Of a stretch of DNA of 20,775 bases, positions 7,215 through 14,504 are shown piece by piece (within the stretch, counting starts at the first letter, position 1; each line of letters starts with the position of its first letter). The translations under genes were made by a program, and so were the position numbers. A model generated the notes under the pieces. It was not told where the DNA came from. It saw nothing but the letters and a program-made list of their open reading frames with translations, and did not search any database. Source of the stretch: a virus; the IMG/VR virus record IMGVR_UViG_3300028388_001952, positions 1 through 20,775 of that record; one strand, 5' to 3'.

Positions 7215-9257
7215 TTAGAATTTTATCACTAGTTTTATCTTTTCGGAACTTGACGATGAACGAACTACTTCGTTAATGTTTTCTATGTAGAATATTTCGC
7301 CGCTGTTGTCCACGATTTTCTTTTCTGTTTTTTCTGTTACGTATGCCTTAGCACCACTCGTTTGACCAACAATTTCTTTTTCGGTTTCGTTGACTTCGAA
7401 TTCTCCGAATACACTCACCAATTCAATACTAGTTCCATTATCTTTTGAAATATAACCTCTTGCCAGGGTTTCTTCCTGTATTACTGTTTCCCCAACTTCA
7501 AATCCACCAAGAAATAGATTTACTGTCAAATCAATTGTGTTGTCAAATGTCGATACATCCCTATTTATACCTGTTACCTCAACGATTGTGTTTGAAGTTG
7601 CTCCTGTGACTTGATTATTTGATATTTCAAATTCACCAAACACATTCGTGATTGTGATTACATTGTTAGCATCATCAATAGACACAACTTCACCATATGC
7701 GCCAGTCACGTCTTGTGTTATCACTTCTCCGTTTGAATATTCACCGGCTGATATAGCATCCACTGTCAATTCAATATCGTTGTGTAACAGGTTTTTAATT
7801 ACCGCGATTTGCGAATATGTGAAATAATCTTTAACATCGGTATTGGAAATTGACACACCAATACCTACATTATGCGCGTGTAATTCTTTATATTGGTTTG
7901 CTCCGTGGCCGCCTTTTGGTGAAATGATTGGTCGAATTTTGGCCGTGGTACTGAACACCGCAGCGCCATTAGAATCGAGTATGCCGCTGTTACCTTCTAT
8001 GGTCGCGGTCGCGTATGTGTATCCTGTTCCCCTGTTCACGATTTGAACATCAATAACAGAGTTTGCGGTAGAGTCAATAACAGGAATCGCGCTGGCGCCG
8101 GTGCCATCGCCTTCTATCTTAACATCTGGCAAAATACTGAAAGTGGTTGTTGTGTCTGGCACAACACTAAATGCTGTGTTAAGAGTCACTATTCGTTCGT
8201 TTCCGTTGACTTCGTAATTATCAATCTTTCGGATTTGGCCGACGCCAGGACCAGAACGAAGGTAGATCACGCTGTTCTTATAGAAATCATCTTCGCGAGA
8301 CAATTGAGGAACTAGTTCCGTTCTAATGTCAAGAATACCCGCGCTTGTGTTAGCATCTGACAAAGTGATATATGTGTTAGCATCAATCGCGGATTGAATT
8401 TCCGTGAGAGTGATTGCTTCGGTGTTCGCATTGATTCTAAAACTTGCGGTGCCAGGCCCTGTCTTATAGACTTCGGCTGTGACCGTGTTCGCGCCTGGAA
8501 TATCAATATCAACGGACTGACCTTCATCAAAGGTTGTTGCGTTGTTTGTCGTATAGATCAAGTCAAATGTGTATATCTCAAATGTAGTGGCTGCGTCAAG
8601 AGAATATTTCAGCGAGTTGCCTCCGACCTGTGATTCTTTTATGTTACCGCTTGTGTAACTGTTGTAGCCCACCCCAGAATTTTCAATGGTCATAGCTTCA
8701 ATAGCACCATCAACAGCGGCCGCTTTGACAGCAGAATTTTCTACAAAAGGAACATAATTTTGCGTTGCGAAGTTTGAATAATCTGAATTGGAAATTGTAC
8801 CCATATATTTCCACTGATATCCATCTCCTGTTATATAAACTTCATCAGCAGCGTTGGTCTGAAACACAAGTGGTTTAACAGTAGAAGCGACCTCCGTTTT
8901 CTTGTCCAGACATTTGAACACAGCATATGTACCATCTTCCTGGTCGGCCACTACATAATAATCCTCTTCTTTCGTGTCAATTTGATCGTCGTATGGTACA
9001 TATGTTTTACCGGACACCCAAGGTATGTAGCGAATCATTCTACGAAAATTAGTGGATTCTAGACGCTTGCCAAACAACATATCATCGTGTATATCGTAAA
9101 ACGAATCAAATTCACTGCGAGTAGGAGTTGCTGTGGCGTTACTTGGCTCCACAATTTTGGCACCCACCAGATCGTAAGTGATCGCGGTGTTGGTCGTAGT
9201 TTCCATAACTTGTTCTGTCAAGAACTGTTTGAAATCATTTGTTAGAATATAACTCAC
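7215..9257 (-). CDS. 8: Baseplate wedge protein, gp8 family, enlarged (680 aa)
   Basis: Residues about 50-175 carry the T4 gp8 signature: FYDIHDDMLFGKR, a YxPYDD segment, YAVFKCLD and GYQWKYMGTISNSDYSNF. The C-terminal end (GEIFYIENINEVVRSS, then EKIKLVIKF) also matches the gp8 ending. T4 gp8 is 334 aa, so this protein is about twice as long. The extra mass lies in a beta-rich segment at about 210-380, a GTGYT-type repeat near 405-425, and two copies of an FxxGExVxQ-type module at about 496-560 and 577-640. In T4, gp8 is a dimeric wedge subunit that binds gp10, gp7 and gp6; the same role is expected here. The start is GTG at 9257, set by AGAGG at 9263-9267; the ATG two bases upstream is out of frame and runs straight into TGA. 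Nine bases separate its stop from the next gene. Confidence 0.88.
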   Translation of the reverse strand: MSYILTNDFKQFLTEQVMETTTNTAITYDLVGAKIVEPSNATATPTRSEFDSFYDIHDDMLFGKRLESTNFRRMIRYIPWVSGKTYVPYDDQIDTKEEDYYVVADQEDGTYAVFKCLDKKTEVASTVKPLVFQTNAADEVYITGDGYQWKYMGTISNSDYSNFATQNYVPFVENSAVKAAAVDGAIEAMTIENSGVGYNSYTSGNIKESQVGGNSLKYSLDAATTFEIYTFDLIYTTNNATTFDEGQSVDIDIPGANTVTAEVYKTGPGTASFRINANTEAITLTEIQSAIDANTYITLSDANTSAGILDIRTELVPQLSREDDFYKNSVIYLRSGPGVGQIRKIDNYEVNGNERIVTLNTAFSVVPDTTTTFSILPDVKIEGDGTGASAIPVIDSTANSVIDVQIVNRGTGYTYATATIEGNSGILDSNGAAVFSTTAKIRPIISPKGGHGANQYKELHAHNVGIGVSISNTDVKDYFTYSQIAVIKNLLHNDIELTVDAISAGEYSNGEVITQDVTGAYGEVVSIDDANNVITITNVFGEFEISNNQVTGATSNTIVEVTGINRDVSTFDNTIDLTVNLFLGGFEVGETVIQEETLARGYISKDNGTSIELVSVFGEFEVNETEKEIVGQTSGAKAYVTEKTEKKIVDNSGEIFYIENINEVVRSSSSSEKIKLVIKF
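7338..7772 (-). repeat. Two tandem protein modules (FxxGExVxQ type) in the gp8-like C-terminal half
   Basis: Residues 496-560 and 577-640 of the gp8-type protein share a pattern: a Gly-Glu turn (NGEVITQ and VGETVIQ), a Gly about 8-10 residues later, a hydrophobic strand ending in VFGEFE, and an ending of the type TGATSNTIVEV or GQTSGAKAYV. Similarity is at protein level only. The same module recurs in the 1004-aa neighbour. A compact all-beta domain is likely. Confidence 0.65.
7562..7569 (-). promoter_or_regulatory. Possible T4-type late promoter box inside the gp8 gene
   Basis: The minus strand reads TATAAATA, the exact T4 late promoter -10 octamer recognised by sigma gp55. It lies about 360 bases upstream of the 2033-aa gene and could feed that gene, the 67-aa gene and the fibre gene. 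It also encodes part of the gp8-type protein (GINRD), so chance is a real alternative. I found no other exact copy on this strand by eye. Confidence 0.25.
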
Positions 9258-9262
9258 ATCTG

Positions 9263-9267
9263 CCTCT
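9263..9267 (-). promoter_or_regulatory. Ribosome binding site that fixes the GTG start of the gp8 gene
   Basis: AGAGG lies five bases before GTG 9257 and overlaps the TAA stop of the 1004-aa gene. The same arrangement, TAA followed by GAGGC, precedes the 2033-aa gene (AGAGG at 7210-7214). It supports GTG over the nearby out-of-frame ATG. Confidence 0.7.
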
Positions 9268-12200
9268 TATACTTGTGTGATTGAGGATTCAACCTCAACG
9301 GTTTCTTCTGGTTCGGTAATCTTGATCGTAGTGCCAAACAATTTCATACCTGCTTGGTGTACAATGTCAAATAGTACTTTTTCGTATTCTACAAGGTTGA
9401 TCGCGCTTTGTACATCATATGAAAATTCTTGGTAATAGAAATTGTCGTGTAATCTTTTCTCACTATTTAGGTGGGAATTTCTTGTGCGCCAATACCCAAC
9501 ATCTACACCTTGGCTTTCTACCCGCGCGATACCCACAACATCATCAAAGCCTTCTCTGCGCAAGATTACTTCTTCACCATCAACATATCCATAACCTGAA
9601 GTGATAATATCAACAGTATTGATTGTACCTGTCGTTTCAATCACAAACACATCTAGGTCAGCATTATTACCGATGTAATCTCCTGTTATGTTTTCGTCTG
9701 ATATTTCATTGATTGTGGCTATTGTACCGCTGTCAGCGCCGATAATGTTTCCGCCTGTGGACGACAATACGAAATCATCGTTGTATGAAATATCACGCAA
9801 CACAAGACGGCCATTTGAAGCGCTCCACGAAAGAACAATGCCTTTGGCGTCTGTGTTTGCTTGTGTTACAACTTCGCCTATGATAAACGACCCACTAATA
9901 ATTGTAGTGTTGGTTGAAATTTCATCAGTGAGTTTCGGGTTCGCGATAGAATCGTCTACAACTATGTCGGCATAAGGTTTTACAGTGTATCCTGTTCCTT
10001 TAGTCACGTTTGTCAATGTCGCAATCGTTCCAATTTCAACATCCGTTGTACTCAGCAAATCTTCTATAGGTGTATTGGCATCACCTGTTGGATTGGCAGT
10101 GAAACCATATGAAAATTCCATCACTAGTTCCAAATTTGCTCCGGATCCGTCAGCAACAGAAATTGTCGGTGTAGAATAAAATCCTTCGCCCGCGCGAGTG
10201 ATGTTGACAGAAGTGATCGCGCCGCCTGAAGTGAGGACTGTACCTTCGGCCTGTATCAAAGGTTCTTCGTCGTTGAAACCACCGCCCGTGAAAGTAACGG
10301 CAGAGCCATTTGTATATCCAGTACCGCCTGCGTTGACCGTGACTGAAGAAACATATCCGACACCGCTACCAGAACCATCAAGGTTTATTTCTGAATATGG
10401 TACACCGACAATGTTTGTATCACTTATAACTTCCGCGTCAATACTGATTGTCTCGGTGTTTGTCAATGTTCCAATTTCGTATGAGGCGCCTGTTCCCGGA
10501 TCAACATCTTCGACGGTATATGATACATTGTTTTGGTTTATCAATATGCTTGTGTTTGCTAGATATTTGAATGAAGACCCATCGACGCTCGCGATACCAA
10601 TAGTAATGTTGTTCTGACCGATCACCAAACCGTTGTAAGACATATCACTTATTGAATATATATTTGCGGTTTCTGTTCCGTTATCTACATAAATCACATC
10701 TTGACTAGACTTGTTCGCGATAGTTCTGGTGACATTTGTAACCGGGTTTCGTATTGTCCGACCAGTTGTAAATGAAATTGATAGGTCAGACTTTGTAACT
10801 GTGTATTCAGTGTTGGATGTAACCAAACTAATATCACCTGACCCACCTTCATAATCAAAAGATAGATTCGCGACTTCAGCAAAAGCACCACTATCCCATC
10901 CGGTGATTACATCATTGTTCGCATAAAATTCTCCAAAAGCGTCTATGATAACCAAATGAGTTGCGTTTGCGCTTGAGACTTCACCGAACGCATATCGTTC
11001 TGAAACCGTGTTGGATGTGTTGGCAAAGAAATCTTGTTGGTAAACTATTTCACCGATGGTAAATACACCATTCGCGTTTTCAATCTCAAAGGTGATATCG
11101 TTACTTTCTTCTAATGTATCACCAACTTCCCATACAACATCTGTTGTTATTTCCAATGTTTCGGTGTATGAGAACGCGTTTTCTTCAGTTTGTAGAATCA
11201 TATATGGATAAATCAGGCTACTGATTGTTTCAGTACCATATTCCATCACGGTTCCGTTCGCGATGCTTACATTATTAGCATCTTCGGCAATGATCGTAGC
11301 ACCATCCGAAAGAGTGAAACTTTCACTTGGGTTCAATAATATTTTGACAAGATTTTGTGTGACGGTATCTCCCGTAGCAAAAACCTCGGTTGTGTTGTCT
11401 CTTTTAACAATCAAATCGCTGATATAAGCATTTGTTCTTGAATCTAATGTGTAGCCATAGCCGCCGTCAGCCAGAGAAATATCAACAGTGCCGGTTTGAC
11501 TCAATACATTTGTGACTCGCACTGTGCCTTGATCACCAAAATCAGATATAATGTTTAGTACATCCCCGTTTTCAAATCCACCTATGTTCTGAGGTTCAAT
11601 TGTGATGGAAGATAGAGAACCAACAATTTTTGGAGCGCTAGACAGAACACCATCGTTGGTGATTCTTTCACCTGTAATAAAGGTTCCCTTCACATTTGAT
11701 AGGTAAACGATATCAACAAATCTGTTTTGAACGCGCTTACGCACAATACTTTCGACAAAAGCGGTTGCACCCGACAACGATCCATAAATTGGTTTGTTGA
11801 CAAGTGAAAAATCATCTTCGTCAGGTGTCACTTCAACAAAGATGGGCTTGACCCATTTACTATCAGAAGCACGGAGAATGTCGGTGCCCGGATAGTATAT
11901 CTCGGCCATTTCGTTGAACAACATCTTGATCAAGAGCTTTACAGATTGTTCGCTACCCTTTGACCTGTATAGGTCCAAAATGTTCTTGACAATAAACCGT
12001 TCGTCTGTTTGGATTGAGTTTGGAAAATCAGCGAGATATTTGCGTCGGAAGAATTCTAAGAATTCATCAACCGTTGTGTCAATGTCGTCATACTCTAGAA
12101 GTCTGCGCCCAAGCATCGTTGTATCTGAAAAGTTTTCCTCCAGATATTCAAAATACGCTTTGACAAAATCAACAATAAGATATGGTTCAGATGTGACAAT

Positions 12201-12281
12201 TTCCGCACCATCCTGTAGAATGTGGTCCGGAAATTGATCCTGTATAAGGGTTGAAATATCTTTTGTGATATCTTGACTCAT
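9267..12281 (-). CDS. Large baseplate structural protein in the T4 gp7 position (1004 aa)
   Basis: The protein sits between gp6 and gp8, where T4 carries gene 7 (1032 aa), and has a similar size. I do not see clear gp7 sequence features, so identity with gp7 is positional only. Residues 1-150 are helical and start with ITKDISTLIQDQFPDHI, followed by FVKAYFEYLEEN, a start typical of large structural proteins in marine T4-like phages. The middle is beta-rich, with GYGYT/GTGYT repeats (near 274, 653, 762 and 897) and FxxGExVxQ modules (401-470 and 795-858). The C-terminus has a conserved-looking segment around WRTRNSHLNS and NFYYQEFSYDV (930-956), then HQAGMKLFG. The ATG overlaps the gp6 stop by four bases (ATGA), implying coupled translation. 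The likely job is to bridge wedge proteins in the baseplate. Confidence 0.7.
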   Translation of the reverse strand: MSQDITKDISTLIQDQFPDHILQDGAEIVTSEPYLIVDFVKAYFEYLEENFSDTTMLGRRLLEYDDIDTTVDEFLEFFRRKYLADFPNSIQTDERFIVKNILDLYRSKGSEQSVKLLIKMLFNEMAEIYYPGTDILRASDSKWVKPIFVEVTPDEDDFSLVNKPIYGSLSGATAFVESIVRKRVQNRFVDIVYLSNVKGTFITGERITNDGVLSSAPKIVGSLSSITIEPQNIGGFENGDVLNIISDFGDQGTVRVTNVLSQTGTVDISLADGGYGYTLDSRTNAYISDLIVKRDNTTEVFATGDTVTQNLVKILLNPSESFTLSDGATIIAEDANNVSIANGTVMEYGTETISSLIYPYMILQTEENAFSYTETLEITTDVVWEVGDTLEESNDITFEIENANGVFTIGEIVYQQDFFANTSNTVSERYAFGEVSSANATHLVIIDAFGEFYANNDVITGWDSGAFAEVANLSFDYEGGSGDISLVTSNTEYTVTKSDLSISFTTGRTIRNPVTNVTRTIANKSSQDVIYVDNGTETANIYSISDMSYNGLVIGQNNITIGIASVDGSSFKYLANTSILINQNNVSYTVEDVDPGTGASYEIGTLTNTETISIDAEVISDTNIVGVPYSEINLDGSGSGVGYVSSVTVNAGGTGYTNGSAVTFTGGGFNDEEPLIQAEGTVLTSGGAITSVNITRAGEGFYSTPTISVADGSGANLELVMEFSYGFTANPTGDANTPIEDLLSTTDVEIGTIATLTNVTKGTGYTVKPYADIVVDDSIANPKLTDEISTNTTIISGSFIIGEVVTQANTDAKGIVLSWSASNGRLVLRDISYNDDFVLSSTGGNIIGADSGTIATINEISDENITGDYIGNNADLDVFVIETTGTINTVDIITSGYGYVDGEEVILRREGFDDVVGIARVESQGVDVGYWRTRNSHLNSEKRLHDNFYYQEFSYDVQSAINLVEYEKVLFDIVHQAGMKLFGTTIKITEPEETVEVESSITQV

Positions 12282-14089
12282 GTTCTTGTGCCGGTGACTG
12301 TGATTGAAATGTCTTCAGGTAAAATAGACAGAATACGGTCCTTGGCGGGCGCAATGTCTTTGTTGACAAACTTACCGTAAACCTTGATCGCATTACCACC
12401 AAAATCTGTGACCGTCAATGAGTTGATTTTTACTTCACCCGTTGTATAGTTCACAGTGCCGATCTTTCTCACATAAGGTACAATACCATCAGACGCTTCA
12501 TATACGATATCCAGATTACCTAGGCTGTCGTCCTGTATGTACACCGCGCGGTCCACATAAGTGAATCTTGAAGTGTAGACGGCCGGCTCATATCTCTTGG
12601 AGTACTTGTTGATTGTGGTCGTACTTGTTGAACTAAGATATTCGTCTGGTTCTAGTTCGTTCTCAAAAGAGAAGTTGTAGTAGGTCGCCTGTCGTAGATT
12701 AGGTTGAAGCGCAATGATACCCAGAATGTCGGTGTCGTTTGAAAGTATACTTTCATCGCTGTCGTCAATCATTTTGACTAACTTGGAATACCTTAGCGTT
12801 TTTCGGAAATCTTCCAGGTTGGTATATGAATAGTTGGAGATAGTGTCACGAACTAATGTGTCAATATCACCTGTAGATTTTCGTGTTGCGTTCACATCAT
12901 AAAAAACACGACTGACAACGCGAGCATACATAAACTTTGCGGTTTGAATTACTGGTTCAATCGCGATGGGTGTCTTGTCTGATAGGTAATCGGATATTCT
13001 TGTGCGTGTTGCGTCAGACAAACCATCAATGTTCTGTAGGTCAACCGCCACAACCACCTTACCGTATAGAGGTGGGTTCAGTTTTTCACCACCGAATACA
13101 TTGACTGCTTGTATCTCAGGAAACTCATTCTTCAACAGTACAGAATAGTCCGTCTCGGTAATGGTTCGATTCTGAATTTGTAGATATTTTGGCGCAAAGA
13201 AACGAATTGATTCTGTGCTTTCACGTTCTGCGCCACCCCGGCTTAAATCTTGTTTTGTAACCAATGTGTCATAACCATCAATAGTGTCTTGAGCAGCAAT
13301 GTTATTGATACCGTTGGCGCGCTCGCCGGCCGTGATACGGTATTCAATACGAACAACATTACCAGCTTCTGGATCCACACCAAACACATTCTGACCAAAT
13401 TGAATTATATATTGATCATCGTAATAAGGTTCAATATAAAATACTTTGTCTTCGGCACCAACACCATATAGAGAATTTTTATAGATGTATTCTGTTTGTG
13501 TTTCCAAATCATTTTCAGAAGGTGAAACAAACACACGAACACTGGAGATATCCACACCATTGTTGCGAATAATTAGGTCTTGATTTCTTATATCATCTAT
13601 GGTATAATATTCGTTTAGATACCGCCCTTCATACACTGGTAAGCCTGTGTATGTATAAGAGCCATCGTTTGGTGTAACCACAACTGATTCTTCATTGTAG
13701 AAGACATAGTTTTTATTGTTACACCTCGCGACAAAAGGTGTCTTTTCAGGTATTGTGATGGTGGATGGTGTGTCGCCCAAAGGTACCGAAAATGTCAGAT
13801 TCAACAACATCTTACTTGAGACACGGGATTTTGGAAGGTAGTTCAGTTCCTTGGCGTGTGAAACAACCGACTGTCGCCTTTGCGCAGAATCAAGATACGT
13901 TTCAGTGAACGCCATATTGGTGTAGAAGTTATTCTTCCAGGTATTGTAGGCAAGAATGTCAAGTAGAACATTGATATTCGACCCTTCAAAGTCATAGTCC
14001 TTGAACTTATCCTGCGATTGTAGATAAGTTTTTAGGTCCGACTTTATGTCTGAATAATCAAGTTTGGATAGGTCTGGTGTATATGCCAT
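12278..14089 (-). CDS. 6: Baseplate wedge protein gp6 (603 aa)
   Basis: The N-terminus (LDYSDIKSDLKTYLQSQ, then YDFEGSNINVLLDILAYNT and LDSAQRRQSVVSHAKELNYL) and the central stretch at about 283-350 (GGAERESTESIRFFAPKYLQ, RTITETDYSVLL, VFGGEKLNPPLYGKVVVAVD) are diagnostic of gp6/Baseplate_J-type wedge proteins. T4 gp6 is 660 aa, so the length is close. In T4, gp6 dimers form the continuous ring around the hub and drive the change from hexagon to star form at contraction; the same role is expected here. The start ATG shares one base with the gp25 stop (TAATG), and the stop overlaps the next start by four bases. No domain is missing as far as can be seen. Confidence 0.93.
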   Translation of the reverse strand: MAYTPDLSKLDYSDIKSDLKTYLQSQDKFKDYDFEGSNINVLLDILAYNTWKNNFYTNMAFTETYLDSAQRRQSVVSHAKELNYLPKSRVSSKMLLNLTFSVPLGDTPSTITIPEKTPFVARCNNKNYVFYNEESVVVTPNDGSYTYTGLPVYEGRYLNEYYTIDDIRNQDLIIRNNGVDISSVRVFVSPSENDLETQTEYIYKNSLYGVGAEDKVFYIEPYYDDQYIIQFGQNVFGVDPEAGNVVRIEYRITAGERANGINNIAAQDTIDGYDTLVTKQDLSRGGAERESTESIRFFAPKYLQIQNRTITETDYSVLLKNEFPEIQAVNVFGGEKLNPPLYGKVVVAVDLQNIDGLSDATRTRISDYLSDKTPIAIEPVIQTAKFMYARVVSRVFYDVNATRKSTGDIDTLVRDTISNYSYTNLEDFRKTLRYSKLVKMIDDSDESILSNDTDILGIIALQPNLRQATYYNFSFENELEPDEYLSSTSTTTINKYSKRYEPAVYTSRFTYVDRAVYIQDDSLGNLDIVYEASDGIVPYVRKIGTVNYTTGEVKINSLTVTDFGGNAIKVYGKFVNKDIAPAKDRILSILPEDISITVTGTRT

Positions 14090-14499
14090 TAGCGCGCCCT
14101 GCGTAGGAGTATTTCAAGTGTAGATGTTTCATTAGTATTTATCACAACAAAACGTATCGTTGCCCGTAAATTATTGCTGTCAGGATCACCTCCGACGGTC
14201 ACATCAATCAATTCACATCTTGGCTCATACATTTTTATGGCTGCGCGGATGTCGTTTTCAGCTGATTTGTATGTAACGGGAGTGTGATTTTCAAACAGAT
14301 AGGCCGTGATATTGGAACCAAAATCCCGATCAAACGGGCGTTCACCTTTCTTTGTCAAAACAATATTACGAATCGAGGCTTTCACCGCGTTCTCATTGAT
14401 ATTTACAGAAACATCGTTTGTCACTGGGTGCCTTGTCAGGTCCAGATCAACATCTTTGTATAGTTCTTTTTTCTTTGTGAGTGGTGTAATTGTAACCAT
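14089..14499 (-). CDS. 25: Baseplate wedge protein gp25 (136 aa)
   Basis: The protein contains the GPW/gp25 family core: KKGERPFDRDFGSNI at about residue 50, followed by the Glu-Pro-Arg segment YEPRCELIDV near residue 90. T4 gp25 is 132 aa, and members of the family seed sheath assembly in T4 phages, contractile R-type pyocins and type VI secretion systems. In T4, gp25 binds gp6 and gp53 at the inner baseplate. Here its gene lies directly before gp6 and shares one base with it, whereas in T4 gene 25 is in a separate cluster. The ATG lies five bases after the stop of the M15 gene, with only a weak GGAT as binding site, so coupling with upstream translation is likely. Confidence 0.95.
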   Translation of the reverse strand: MVTITPLTKKKELYKDVDLDLTRHPVTNDVSVNINENAVKASIRNIVLTKKGERPFDRDFGSNITAYLFENHTPVTYKSAENDIRAAIKMYEPRCELIDVTVGGDPDSNNLRATIRFVVINTNETSTLEILLRRAR

Positions 14500-14504
14500 T
14501 AGTC

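Noticed and set aside
10198-10617. 139-aa plus-strand open frame
   Set aside because: Antisense to the 1004-aa structural gene, and its composition mirrors that gene's codons; no family features seen.
14135-14142. GATAAATA on the minus strand upstream of gp6 as a late promoter
   Set aside because: One mismatch to the TATAAATA octamer, inside the gp25 coding sequence; similar near-matches occur elsewhere by chance (for example near 15671).
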